DNA of 64,000 nucleotides from Parasponia andersonii (Eukaryota; Streptophyta; Magnoliopsida; Rosales; Cannabaceae): the NCBI GenBank assembly GCA_002914805.1, contig JXTB01000377.1, positions 72,315 through 136,314 on the forward strand. Direction: 5' to 3'. The translations under genes and the position numbers were made by a program. Every line of letters begins with the position of its first letter. Within the stretch, counting starts at the first letter, position 1. Shown in pieces: positions 33,001 through 45,949 of this stretch. The notes under the pieces were generated by a model. It worked only from the letters and a program-made list of their open reading frames with translations. It did no database searches and was not told the DNA's origin.

Positions 33001-33887
33001 ATATAAATAATTGACAATTTTTAGATTATTACCATGCAATAAATAATAGAAGAAAGAATATAAGTACAATAGAAACCTCACTGATCTTTACCTTCATCTT
33101 CTTTAATTTTTTTTCAGGTCCCACTGAAGGGAGAAAACTATAGTAAACCACAACCAGGCTTGAAATTTAAAGATTTCTGTCACATATCAATGTTTAACTA
33201 TAAGATTATGACAAACAGTTGAATCCATCCACAAAAACAATATAAAAATCTTGTTTTTGTTCATAAATTAGCCAAAAATATAAGCAAAAAATAGAAAGGA
33301 AAATGTTGCCTATACAAAAAGTAGGCTCTTATATTGGAAAGTTACCTTTATTTTCCAATGTGAAAGAGAAAGAGAGTCCAACTTACCTTCAACTCATTCA
33401 CAACTAATAAGGAAAAAGCATCATCATCTCCTATGGAGGACTAAATGGTTGTAAATGCTAGCAATAATACTAACCCATAACCCTTAATTTGTAGCAGCAT
33501 TAAGCTGACAATAATAATTATAAAAGTTTATGTGAAAACTTGACATCAAATAGGCACCATTGCATTATCAGCTTAAGTTTGTATATCTGTATGTATGTAA
33601 TATGCTTTTATATATATGCCTGGTTTACAGCATCAACGGACAACGACTGCTCCCATGATGACCACTTAAATTTCTCTAGGTATACCAACATAATTACACT
33701 AAACAAAAAAGAGGAGAACACGGGAAATAAGAACTATTTAATTTGTGTAAGAACTAAATCGACAATAATATGCAATATATAAGGTTACACATTTATAATA
33801 AATTTTTCAATAAATAATGTTACCAAAATATTATGCTCCAATTTTGAGCAGAATTTCGGCAGTACTTCCAAACATAAGATTATTAAC
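33001..33887. other. no gene seen
   Basis: AT-rich sequence to the right of the gypsy insertion, presumably continuous with 19346-21080 before insertion. The 80-residue ORF at 33540-33782 has no recognisable domain. Confidence 0.4.
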
Positions 33888-34884
33888 TGTCGAGGACTGT
33901 GTTCCACATAGAGTCCTTAAAATTGATTCCTCCCTCCATCAGAATGCTTGAAGATTTTGTAAGCATTAGTCTCCCAAGATACAAGGAAGAAAAGCAGCAG
34001 ATGAAGTACCAACACCTCCACTCTATGAATTGAATAGCTTTGAACTTAAACACACTAGAACTCTAGCTACAAAATTTCTAGATACTCAAAGAACTCTAGC
34101 TAGAAAAACTGAGGAACTCAAGAACACTTGAGAGAGAATGGTAGAGAGAAGAAGGCTTCTATTTTTGGTGTGTCGAATGAGGAGGGGAAGCTCACCTTTT
34201 ATAGTCTCCAAGGGGGGACTTGGTAGCAAAATCAGAAAGATTTTCATTAATCTCAAAACGTTTTCCAGCCATTAATATGACAGTTACTAACGTTTTTAGC
34301 CATTAAACTACTGATCAAAATATTAAAACATTTACCAGCATTCATGTCTGCAAATATTAAAACGTTCATTCTGGTTCAAAATGGAAAGGAAAAATATATG
34401 GTCCAAATTTTAGCCTAGCATTCATGTCTGCAAATACAAGCACACACGAGCCCATGCAAATTCAGGCCCAACTTCGAAGATTTGCACCCCCCTGCGCACG
34501 CCTAAGAGAGCATATATGGTAGTTATTCTTACCACCATTACAAAATAAGGTTCTATATAAACCACTTGCACCATGCATTTCCCACTAATGTGGGACTCTA
34601 ATATTTTCTTTTCATTTTCCATTTCAATGGTGTATTTTTGAGCAACAATTTCTCACTCATCCGTGCACTATTTTGAGCGTATGAATATATAAAATCGATG
34701 TTCTCGCAGAGAAAAACAAGAATTCACCAAGACCTTTCATCAACAAGATGTGGGTCCTACTCAATTTTTAGCTTCAAAATGGTTCATGAAAATGAGTTTT
34801 ATAACAAATTTAGTCTTTAAAATCCACTTGAGCTTCCAAGCCCAAGCCAAGTCCAAATTATTTCCTTAACCCATTTTTCCAACA
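33888..34884 (-). mobile_element. solo LTR or LTR fragment, minus orientation
   Basis: On the minus strand it begins TGTTGGAAAAATGGG (plus end 34884) and ends with CA at 33888. It carries 'gagtcccacattagtgggaa' (near 34575-34595), a TATAAAAGG promoter-like box (34195-34204) followed by a CT-rich leader and an 'aagaactctagctag' duplicated motif (34034-34110), all typical LTR architecture. Flanking 5-bp duplications do not match, so the ends are approximate. No internal domain is attached. Confidence 0.5.
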
Positions 34885-37479
34885 ATTTGTTACAAATGCA
34901 AATGAATACTTGCCATTACTAGCACTAAACTCAAGCCTTAATGTCCCTAATAAGAAGTATATCTCACTGGTTTCTATTAAATCCTACGTACAAATAAGAA
35001 CAGTTGTTTAGAAATGTAATAGTCCCTAATACCTGTTTTTTATTTGGCAAAGATTGATAGCTAGACATACCAGATTCCAAGTACTTTAAAGCCATATGTA
35101 TTATGGCTTTGTTTAACAAGCACTCAATTACATCCAGACAAGTACAGTCTTCCCAAAATGTCGAGCTTGTTGTTAAGGCCAAAAATCATTTTTTAACACG
35201 TATTACATGTATAGTAACTTAATCTAGTCATAGGTAGAGTAAGAAAAAATCTCAAATATAAAAGGGGGCGACAAAATTAGAGAATAGTCATTGGACAGAA
35301 AATGAACTACTCTAAAGAAGGAAGAGCAAGAAAAAATAACTATCAATAAAATCAGCATTTAAACAACAATATTCCAGAAATATCAAATACGAAGTCAAAG
35401 AATACACAATCAACAGAGAAAAATTCCAAATCAACAAAGCTACGGGTTACAATTAGAATATTCATCTTCAGCGAAAAAAAAAAAAAAAAAAAAAAAAAAG
35501 AACAACCTAGAATTTTCATATTTTTATCCATAAAAATGTGATTCAATAAAGGGCACAAAGTGAAACAAGATGAGAACTTGATTCTTGATTGTTCCCAGAC
35601 TCCCCTACCACACTCACAATGAATCAAAGTATGGTTAAATGTAGTATCCTACTCACTTACAAAAAGGGCACAAAGTGAAACACACTTAAACTTTTCTCCT
35701 CACATCCATCACTTTCTTGAACCTACAATAAAAATAAAAAATAAAAAAAGCAGAGGGGAAACAGGGAAAATAAGAACTAATTAATTTTTTTACTAAATGC
35801 AAATAAATACTTGCCAGTATGAGTTCCCGTATTTAATACTATTTTTACATATATTTTTCTTTTCTCGTTTGAATTCCCACTTTTAGCTCTTATGACATTT
35901 CAGGAGCAAATCAGATGGGATATCAATTCTTGATGGCGTCAATTCCTCTATTTTGGAGCTTTAATCAAGTAATTGTTTTTATGTATATACCCATGTGCTT
36001 TTCATTCACGATTTCTTTAAACTGAGTTTGTGCTTTGCTTTAAAATTAATTCCTTTAGACTTACGCTATAGTTCTCTTTGGAAATTTATACTGGGCATAA
36101 AGATAAGCTGAAATTTCAGAAATAGTATTTACTTGCTTCTAGTTGATGATTCAGTGAAAAGTACTCTATTTCAGTGAGTCACTTAAGCTATTCTTAGTTG
36201 TTAAAAACGTGTTAAACCGGTCAAACATATAAATTAAGTTAAAAAAACCTATTTATAAACTAATTAAATGAGTTGTATCGTGTTTAAATTATAATTTTTG
36301 ACATAATTATTAAATGAGTTGTGTTCGTATTAGAGATTTACTTGTATGTAATATACGTATTTTAATACGACAAGAACCTTACATAAGAGTACGAATTGAA
36401 TCCATTGGGGAGGAGAGAGAAGGGTGGGGATTGGAACCCACACCTCATATTCCTCAAAGCTCCTCGGATTTTTTTTCTTATGCTAAGGCAAAAAAAAAAA
36501 TTTGGTAGTATCCTCGTGATACCTACCCAATTCTCCCCACTTATCATGGGTTGTTGACTGGTCTTACAGGTGGAACGAAAGGACACATGTCTCCGTATTT
36601 TTGTAACTATCTATTTCCTCAAAATTTATTCTTCTCTATATTCTTGAGTAAAACTTGATGTCATGGACTCTTGGGTTTGACTCTAGAATTCTACATAACC
36701 TAAACACTTTATTGAGCTCATCATCTACCTCTACATGAAGTCTTTCGTTGTAATTAATACCTACGACTCTTTCATCAACTTTTGCAATGAATCTTTTCAT
36801 TGTAATTAAGCTATATGTCATAGTGCATTTTATAAAATATAAATTTTACCACGCATATTACATAGTATCTAAGCTTACTTGAAATTGACTTCCTACTCAT
36901 AAATGATACTGCAACATATCCTTATCTATGACATTGTAGAATCTATATTGAAATAGTGTGTATCTATCTGAAAACTTGGTTTTGGCTAGAATATTAACAA
37001 CCTTATGCAGTAGCAAGATAGGACAAAGTTAACTTATGCAAAATAATTTTTTGCAATACAGAGAAAAGCAAGTAACAGAACATTTTTAGTAATATATCAT
37101 ACTTCAGTTTTTTTTTTTTTTTCCCGAAAAACGATTGGCACATAATCAAGCCTTTTAATTTGCATGTTAATGCATGCACAAAAAAAGTTAGCATGTTAAT
37201 GCTCCATATAAGTGGAGTCCAATTGATTAAGTGGCACCACCGCCTAAAGCATTATATAGAGAATATATTATCACAACAATATTAATATTAATAGAAATTT
37301 TAATGCAATACTTTCCGTAATAATTGAGATAAATAAATAATATTTTTCACAAGTTTGAACATTTTTAAGATGAAAATATAATATAAAAATTTAAAATCTA
37401 AAATTGAAATTTCAGCTAAAATTATATGAATAAAGTATACCCTATATCTAAAATAATGTGCTCAAAATTTGCCTTTCAC
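34885..37479. other. gene-free AT-rich stretch
   Basis: Includes a long A-run (35475-35499) and poly-T (37110-37122). A block at 36398-36440 looks like a tRNA-derived B box on the minus strand (ggttccaatcc) but lacks a convincing partner. No conserved protein was found. Confidence 0.45.
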
Positions 37480-38088
37480 AAGAGGTTTTTCTGTAAAACA
37501 ATTCTTTGCCGATACAAATTCAACAATATGTTGGCAAAAGTATAGATGATAAAAAAAAATGTGCAACTTTTGCCAATGTGACTCCAATAATACGTCGACA
37601 ATTTTATCCAAAATAAATATGCACCCAAAATTTGTCTTTCGTAGATAGATTTTCTTGGGGGCAATCCTTCAATGACACAAATTCACCAATGTATTGGCAA
37701 AAGTATAGATGATAAAAAAATATTTAAAAAAAAAAAAAGAAAATGTGTGACTTTTGCTGACACAACACCAATAATGTGCCAGTACAAGAAATAAAAAATT
37801 TCATCTAAACTAAATACGTGTCCAAAATTAACCTTTCGTAAGAGATATTTTTGGGGACAACCCTTTATCGATGCAAATTCAATAACATGTCAAAAAATGT
37901 ATAGATAAAAAAAATTAAAAAAAGTTTCTTGACTTTAGCCAATGCAAAAGAACGTCGACAAATGTACATTCCTCTGATTTATTTTTAGACACATATGCCG
38001 ACGCATAGATATATGAATCATTTGTAAAACATACATTTTCCGACACAGTATTTATATTATATCGGCAAAAGTAATATTTGTTGTAGTG
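37480..38088. mobile_element. CACTA-type right terminus with subterminal repeats
   Basis: Ends …aagtaatatttgttgtagtg at 38088. Its reverse complement starts CACTACAACAAATATTACTTTTGC and matches the left end at 18827 at about 23 of 31 positions. Inward, a unit with 'caaattca(a/c)c-at-tgttggcaaaagtatagatgat' repeats at about 37515, 37678 and 37870. The 3-bp flanks (TAA left, AAT right) do not match, so pairing of the two ends is probable but unproved. Confidence 0.55.
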
Positions 38089-39897
38089 AATTTATCATTT
38101 ATATTTCAATCATGAACTAATTTTATTTTCTAGTGCTACATTGTAGCTAGATTATGAGATTTTGATTTATTTTAGTTCAATACAAGTTGATGTTTTATTC
38201 CATTCTATACTAATTATATTAATTCATGCTTAATGTTTGTGAGAATCTGATCATATTTTGCATAAATTAGAGATTTAATTCACGATCTGAGAATAAAAGA
38301 TTGAATTTATCATTGATTGAAATAACATGAAATTTTCATATATAAGATAGAGATATCTACGAAACTTGTATAGTATTATGAATTTATTGTGCTTAACGAG
38401 TTTTGATAGATTCATAGTTTACACAGAGAATTCTGATAGGTTTATAGTTTTTTATACAGAGATGTTGACACTTGTTTATTGAAATATGTTAGTTAATTCT
38501 TGAAAAAATTGATAGATAAATTAGAGAAATTCATTGTTAGCCTAAAGAATAAACATAAATTGATTGGATTGAATAAACATAAATTAATCTAGCTAAAATT
38601 GGAAACTCTAGGCTTTTAATTAGTGAGAGTTTTTCTTGTGTTGCTCGTTGGTTTAATTTCATTTGTTTATTTACTTCATTTTTTTAGTTAGTCTTATTCA
38701 ATAGTCATTTTTAATTGGTTCAAATAAAGTTAAGAATTAATAGAATTTTGTAATTGGCGCAATACAAGTCTAAGGCTATGTGAAACAATATTCAATTCAC
38801 TTTATATTACTTGTTCGGTAACATGCACTTGCATTTGATATTTTACATTTGATATTTTACAGAAAATGTTCCTACGTAGCTAATTAATTATAGTCCTGTA
38901 CAAAACAATTATTAATCATCTTATACTTGTCACAAACATTTACCTTAGCCACTTCCTCACCGAAAACACATTAGTGAGTTGGCCAAACCACCATAAAGAT
39001 CACTACAACCATATCGAGACAGAAATATTTTCTTTATTTTTTTCCCAACATAACAGACTTTTTACAAACCTACAACAAGCTGCTACCATTTAACATCTCC
39101 TAATTGCTCATTTTATTTTCTTCCATGAGCGAGTCAAATCTAAATGACTAGTCCCACATTTGATACGTCGTGTTGTTTTCTAAGTCAGATACGTAGGAGG
39201 AAAATGTAGTTCATTAGCTTGTTCTCAAGCGACAGTACATTCTTTTAGGCAAAAGAAGCAGTACTGCTATTGCATTCTTAAAAACACGACTTTACATTAA
39301 AAAAAAAGGTTCAGCAGTCGTTATTCCTAAGCACTGATCGGTGTTATCATCAGAACAGACATTTCACTTGGACCAAAGGTAAAAGTCCCAAATCCTGCAT
39401 TCAAATATCAGTATCTTGGCAAGCATGAAATCTCGGCAGTAGCTTCTACTAGCCATTTTGACATGATATTTAATAGACTCCATGCATAACAAAATTTCCT
39501 TAATCGTAAGTTTTCATCTGGTCACTATAAAATTGAACTTGAGATCATTACTATTCAGAGTGGAATACAATAAGAATGGCACATGATGAACAAGGCAAAA
39601 AGCATCATTTATTTTTTATATGACAAAAACAAATGCACTTGGACTCAACTTTACAGAAGAATCACCTTATAGGAGCAAACCTTGAGTTCACAAAATTGAT
39701 GAGATTTACAAGATAATCACAAGTTGAAAAATGCACAAGATTTACAGGTAGTATTATATACTGAATACCAAGCTGAAATATTGAAGTTTTTGAAAGCCGA
39801 AGCAAAAGATATAATTCAGCGCCTTTAAACCTGTCGAAGCTTTGAATGCTTTCACTAAGCTTATGCTACACGGCCTGTGGATGAAGATTTCACATTT
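38089..39897. other. intergenic, 3' of the DUF688 gene
   Basis: AT-rich with no supported ORF. The part from about 39240 to 39897 probably includes the 3' UTR and terminator of the minus-strand DUF688 gene. Confidence 0.5.
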
Positions 39898-42458
39898 TCA
39901 AGCTTCTGGTATGGGAGAGATATTTTCCTGATAAATTAGGGACAAATGTTAATATTCCCAGTTTTACACCGGTATACTAAAGCAGTGATGGACAACCGGT
40001 ACAGAATAGAGTTACCTGGGAAAATCGCCCGTGTTGTAGATTAGAAGTTTTAACAATTGTCTCCCATTTCGGGTCCAGGGATGGTCTCACTGGACTACTA
40101 GAACAAATGCGTGCATCAAGTGAAGACCATGAATGTGAATTCTTTGAGGAAATGGTTGGCAAGGTACGCTTTAGCCAAGACTCTGATGGAGATTTTGGCA
40201 TGGGCAGTGCAAGAGGCATTTGCAAATAACTGCCACTAGGACTTTCTTGATTATCTAATTTGACAAGCCGCTGACTCTCCAAATCAATGACTTTATTTTT
40301 GGGTGCTTTTGGGGTAGAGCTTTGAATAAGGGCTTCAGAATTTTCCTCAGTACCCAATTTCATAAGCTGCTGGCTTTCTGTATCGATCTTCCTATCATCA
40401 CCAGTCTTTTTTGAGCTTGTCAAGGTAATAGGATTCTTATTATGGCCATGAAAGTATTCTTGATTATTCAATTTCAAGTGGTGTTGGCTTTTCAAATCAA
40501 TCTTATTGCCAGCTACCTTTGAACTTGTAATCAAGATAGAATCCTTAGCAAGGTCGGGATGCTTTTCTTTATCACATGACTTCAAAGACCGCTCGTTTTC
40601 TAAATTAAAATTCTCTTGATGAGTCACTTTTGAGCTGATCAATGCAAGAGAATCGTCAATAAGATCTTCAGCTAGATTGCAACCAATTTTCACGTCCATT
40701 GGCTTTTTGTTGGTGGATCTTCCAGAGCAGGACAGAAAAAAGGAATCAACAGACTCCAGACTTTTTGGCCTAGCTGTTGCCTCTTGATTCACAATACTCA
40801 AGTGCTTGATATCTAGAAGTGAAGAATTCAATGAAGGGGTGTCTTCCATGTCACTGCTTTTTTCAGAAATCTCAACACCATTCGCCTTGCAATCAGTTAA
40901 GAATTTCGCATCCGAAGAACTCGAATTTGAACTGTGAGATTTCACTGAATGTACAGCATCTATATAGAGAGTCTTCTCAACCACTGGGCTCCCTGAGCCA
41001 ACTTCCAATGTGGTGTTCTCATTGTTCAACAATTCTCGAAAATTGGTCCGTGCACTTTTATTGATATCAAAGCCATTATTCCTGGAAATCTTTGACGTCT
41101 CAGGTACACCTAGAAAACCTTTTTGTTCATGAAATTTGGATAGGGAATATTCATTATGGTTGGCTGATAAGCCATCTCCTCGTGGGTGTCTATACAGAGA
41201 CAACCGAACAAGATTCTGAGACTCACTTTTTTCTTCAATCTCATAGGATCCACATTTCAATCTGATCTTACCTTCATTCCCACCAGCTGTTTGTTGCAGA
41301 CTCATTAATCTTTGTTCAGATATGACATCCACAGCTTGCTAAAGAGACAACAAGATGATACAATTCAGAAAACAAATATCAAACTGGTAACAAGACAGAA
41401 AGAATATAAGCAAGGAAAGGGAGAAAGAATACCTGTCTGTTAGTCTCACTGCAAGAGTTAGCATTTGAAGATTTGGCCCGCACTCTACAAACTGAAGAAA
41501 CAGGGAGTTGAGCCTGCATTTTCATCCCTAGTACTGGATTCAAAAGGCAAAAGGAATTCTTTATGCAAAACCGAGGAAATAACCCACAAACTTTAGCAGA
41601 TAGAATATCAGAGCTTTCACAGTTATCAGATTCATCTTCACTGCCTTCCTCACCTATCTCCTGGGCATAATGAGACAAAACATTCGGCCTACGCTGATTA
41701 AGTGGAGGCCACATGTCCCCATTCACTACCTTATTAACCTGTCTTGGTTGCTCCCACACAACTTGCTGCTTCCTAGGAGCATACTGAGGTGTTTCTGAAG
41801 CCATTGCTTTTGCTGCTGGCAGAAACCGATCCATCATAAAATCACGAGTCTGTGGATCTGTCGAGAAAGTTCCAGATGCCTTCACATCTGGACCATCATA
41901 TCCACTCACACCACTTACACTGCAGTTCATGAAGAATGATTCAGACCTAGAGAGTGTATCAAGTGCATCGACATAGGCCTCATCACCATCCTCTGAAGCA
42001 GAACTACTATTCTCCTCCCTCCCCTGTCTAGCGCCTTTATCATTAGTCCCATTTCTTTTATCCAAGTCTGAGACATCTCTGGAACCGGAAAGGATACTCG
42101 CAGTTTGGGACTGAGTAGCACTTGTACTTTTAGAAACTTTCTCTGAAGCTTGCACTTTAATATTTGAAACCCTTCCAGGTGGGAGCTTTGGAGTACTAGG
42201 AGGCCTTTCAGGAGCCTGGAGCTGTGACGTTCTTTCATCCTTGGGTCTTCCTGGGGTTCTCTCCCATACAAAAGGAACAGTTCCTGGATTCCTAATTGGA
42301 CCTGACTTTAGTTCTGATTTATAAACAGGAAGAGGAGGTAACTGGGGCAGTGACTTTTCAACTTTTCTTTTGTTTTCAGCTTCTGATGCAACCCCTGTTG
42401 ATGAAAATCGTCTCACGGATAAAAGTGGCTGATTAAAATCCAACTGCATGTCTTCCAT
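39898..42458 (-). CDS. DUF688 family protein, three coding exons, about 792 residues
   Basis: Coding exons are 42458-41433, 41338-40016 and 39927-39898. Introns 41339-41432 and 39928-40015 have GT-AG borders and phase 0. The N-terminus M-E-D-M-Q-L-D-F-N-Q-P-L-L-S-V-R-R-F, then L-P-P-L-P-V-Y, and G-T-V-P-F-V-W-E-R-T-P-G-R-P-K are hallmarks of plant DUF688 proteins. The C-terminus has W-L-K-R-T-L-P, S-S-P-V-R-P-S-L-D-P-K-W-E and ends N-I-S-P-I-P-E-A. The long middle is polar and Ser-rich, with an acidic patch (E-E-G-S-E-D-E-S-D), and is likely disordered. There is no signal peptide or membrane helix. I chose the ATG at 42458: the frame reaches 42476 only through GTG, and a splice acceptor lies at 42488. 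Function is unknown for the family. No damage is seen, so it is the best candidate for a working gene here. Confidence 0.9.
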
Positions 42459-42488
42459 CAGATTTTCCAGATTCACATAATTGCTACC

Positions 42489-43810
42489 CTAAATCACCAC
42501 AAACCAAACCACTCAGCTCTGACAGAGATTCAAAAACCAGAGTAATACAAGATGTGTAGAAAATAAACTAGATGTGTAGAAAATAATAATACAAGATGTG
42601 TAGAAAATAAACTAGATGTGTAGAAAATAATAATACAAGATGTGTAGAAAATAAACTAAGGTCAAAGAATACAAATTCCAGTCTACACTCATGAAAAGCA
42701 TAAACATGTCACTCATGCAATGGCTAACTGCCAATTAAAAGTTGGTCCAAGCCTTGAACTAACTTCAAAGAAACTAAAGTGTTCTGTAAGTTGGATTTGA
42801 ATTACTGTTTAAATCCTCATCCTGAAAATTCGAGCCCTTAGAATTGATTTGAAAGCTTCATTTCATTTTAATATCAAACTTATAGGTATTAAGAAAATAA
42901 ACATTTTCATCCATTTTGCTTTCTTAGATGAATCTATCATATAAGTAAGTTTGCTACTGTAGGTGCATATGTTAGTCTTGGCATTATCAACTCTTCGAAC
43001 AGATATTACTGATTCTAAAATTTTATTCTCGCCATACTTATCAAAGCATTTTCTGATCAGTTCCAACTTTCCTGTTGGATCCCACTGAGCATCATCAAAC
43101 ATAAAGTGAAATAGTCTTTTAAATTAGTGCTTTCTTTTAGCTCAAATCAATGGTTGCTTTAGCCTTTAGCCGAAAGCTAAAAGCAATCAAACTAAAATTG
43201 TTCATTATTCGGTACTTAAGGCACAAAAACTTTAATGAGAAACAGCAAACAAATAGAGAGGCGCAACTGTTTGATTTGATTAAGGTAGGGTTGCATTATT
43301 TGTTAATCTGAAAAAACAAATTAGCAGGTTCACAATTCCATTCACTTTCCTTCTCTTCAATTTTCTCAGGACCAAACAGATAGATGGTTAGGTGAGTAAG
43401 TCAAAGTTGACCATCCTAGTCGGGTCATACCCAGATGGTAACAGGATTCAATTTGAAACTATTGTTCTCCATTCATAACTCAACAATCACTATCCCCAAC
43501 CCACCCTTAAAGAAAATAGAAATAAAAAAACAGCACAATCCCAAGTCAGACCACTACTTCACCAAGATATTCGCTAATTTTTTTTTTTAAGAAATAAACC
43601 TTAACCGCAATAAAAATCTTATCTTTTCTGCCCACCATTAAAATTTTAACACAAACCCATGTGAAAAGAACGAAGAAAAAAAAAACGGGATTTTTTATTG
43701 AACTAAAATAATCAGAATAGTTATTAGTAAGTTGATCTCAGATTCCACATTCTACAAAAATGGAAAACTCTCAGCTAGAATTAGAAGTAACCCAATAAGG
43801 AAACACTAAC
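42489..43810 (-). other. predicted 5' UTR intron of the DUF688 gene
   Basis: The minus strand shows …TGATTTAG at 42489 just before the coding exon and GTTAGT at 43810-43805 after a CT-rich leader, giving an intron of about 1.3 kb. It contains a 44-bp minisatellite at 42545-42660. Introns in 5' UTRs are common in plant genes of constitutive expression; their effect here is inference. Confidence 0.5.
42545..42660 (+). repeat. 44-bp minisatellite, about 2.6 units
   Basis: The start 'atacaagatgtgtag' recurs at 42545, 42589 and 42633, a 44-bp period. Each unit itself contains two 'agatgtgtagaaaataa' half-repeats. Confidence 0.85.
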
Positions 43811-44040
43811 CAGGAAAGAGAGAAGCTCTCAAATATGGCCGACCCAGAAACCAACTTCCTCTGTTTCTTGGAAACACTAGGCAAAAGCTTTGCCACCAAC
43901 TCAGAGAGAGGGAGAGAGAGCCGTATGATACACAATGCTCAACAGTCCGTACCCAGAAAATTCAAGAGAGAGAGAAGCTGAGAAGGGTAGGGATAAACTA
44001 GTTTGTACGTTTGTGCTTATTTACTTTGTTGCAGAGAGTG
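43811..44040 (-). other. predicted non-coding first exon and start region of the DUF688 gene
   Basis: GA-rich on plus and CT-rich on minus (43905-43975), a typical plant leader, with no ATG on the minus strand. The donor is at 43810. The transcription start cannot be fixed. Minus-strand sequence beyond 44040 is AT-rich without a clear TATA box. Confidence 0.4.
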
Positions 44041-44303
44041 AGTCTAGTTTACTCACCCTCCCACCTATAATGAAAAAAAAAATAAATAAATAAAATAAAA
44101 AGCATATTTTAAACAGAAAAAGGAAAGAGAGAGAGAATTTTTAGGCCATAAGATATACCAAACTTTGTTTAATGCATTGGGTTTGAATATTTTATAATTC
44201 AATTATATAATATGGTTGTGATTTTTTTATGTGCCATTTGCTTGGGATCATGTGAGAAAGTTTAATGACCAAAGCGGATAGCAAGGTCGCCTTCTCACAA
44301 TCC

Positions 44304-44376
44304 CACGTGTACTCGTTGGAATGTGATTTTCAGTGTGAAAAGTGGAAGGGAAACCCAAAAAGAGGCTATATATAAG
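44304..44376 (+). promoter_or_regulatory. promoter-like G-box plus TATA box facing right
   Basis: CACGTG at 44304-44309 is followed 58 bp later by TATATATAAG (44367-44376) and a pyrimidine-rich leader (44380-44440). No ORF longer than a few dozen codons follows before the LTR element at 45950. It may serve a lost or non-coding transcript, diverging from the DUF688 gene. Confidence 0.4.
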
Positions 44377-44440
44377 ACCCATCCCTTTCTTCTATTCTTC
44401 TTTTTGAATTTTTGTTTTTGGACCCTTCTTTTCCTAACTT

Positions 44441-45949
44441 TTATTTGCTGGCTTCAATTACCCTCTCAATTATTGGTGTTATGATTTTTTGAGTGTAGGA
44501 TACAATCAACTTTGATTTCATCCTCAACTCACCTTGCTATCTAAAGTCCAAACTTTTGTTTTCTTCTTCTTCTTTTAAGAAAAAATCTTCCATATATCCA
44601 AAATCCAAACTATTACTAGCTAGGAATTCAAATTGGAAGAAAACTTGAACAAAATGGTTTGTCATGATTTTTTATTGCACATTTGTTTCAAATGAGAGCA
44701 TATTATTTAAAATGTATATTAAAAAATATGTGATACCATTTAACTTAATGTTTTTGTGCAAATTTTAAGCGTATGTAGCACTACTTATACCATAAAGTAT
44801 AAACACAATTCAACCAGCAAAGATTTTCACTTTCATTCCATTTTTGAAAAGAAAAGAAGAACAGAGTATGGAAATGTTACCACGATTGTCTTTTTTCAAA
44901 TTTACCGAGTGGATTGCATCATTTTGCTAATTTAAGTATCATAACAAAATTGGCACACAATCATGGTTTACTATCGTTATCCAATCTCCAATCTAATGGA
45001 GAAAAAATAAATCTTTCCATAATTAGTCAAAACAAATTGTGCATATATACAAAAAATACATACATATATACCGTATAGTGTGAGCTATGAAATTGTAACT
45101 GAATGCCATAATATAGTCCTATAACCAATATCAAAGAAAAAATAACAATTTTTCTTTCTTAGAAAAGATGTTGGACTATATACAGGAACTAATCATAACG
45201 TGACAATAACTGAGGTTTCAACGTCGTGAAGAAAATACATGCCACTTGCTATAATTATAAGTCATATATAACCAGACAATATTATTATAATGATTGCTTA
45301 TGTCTAGAGTGCATAAATTCCATGCTTTTGGGCAAAAAATGCATAAATTCTCAACTAAGAGCTTTGTCTCGACTTTGAATGCTTCAATTAAGAAAGTATA
45401 GATTCCTTCTATGATGGAGTAAAATAACACAATTATTTATAATCTGTCATGAATAGTAGTCAGTACTTTAAACAGTGTTATACGTACTTTTCTCCATTAC
45501 ATGCTTCAGCTTTATAATCGATATTTGATCTGTTTAAATTGCTGTAATGCACGTGGCTTTCCAGCTTTGAGGATAGTATCGTCATTTGCCTGTCATATTT
45601 CAATTCCTTTTTTTTTTGGCTACATTTTGCTATTTAAATTCAATAAAAGCCCTTTAATTCTTTACATATGAAATAATAACGATGCTTTTCATCGTCATAT
45701 ATAGTATTAGTATAAAGCACATGAATCCTATTTGAAATTTATCATATTTATTATAATACATAAACAGAGCATCACTACGGCAATTCATATTAACTTAGAT
45801 AATGTCGTTCACATATTTTACCTTTCACAATCTCAATGATTGAGTAACATTTTTTACATTTCAAAGCCTCAATGATTGAGTACTGGTAATTCTTGTGCAT
45901 CATATTATTTTGAAATATCTTATTAATAATAACAAAAAAGTAGTATACA
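44441..45949. other. intergenic, no gene seen
   Basis: AT-rich. The 70-residue minus ORF at 45218-45430 has no recognisable feature. Confidence 0.45.

Noticed and set aside
36362..36508. Possible SINE (B-box-like ggttccaatcc on the minus strand)
   Set aside because: No convincing A box at the right distance, no 3' tail with target duplication, and a poly-T tract interrupts it.
41379..42476. GTG at 42476 as start and 41379 as end of a separate 365-residue protein
   Set aside because: The first ATG at 42458 fits the family N-terminus, and the end at 41379 is intron read-through past a GT donor at 41432. The two large ORFs here are exons of one gene.
42863..43102. 79-residue minus ORF inside the DUF688 5' UTR intron
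   Set aside because: No recognisable domain, lies within the predicted intron, and has no splice or start support.
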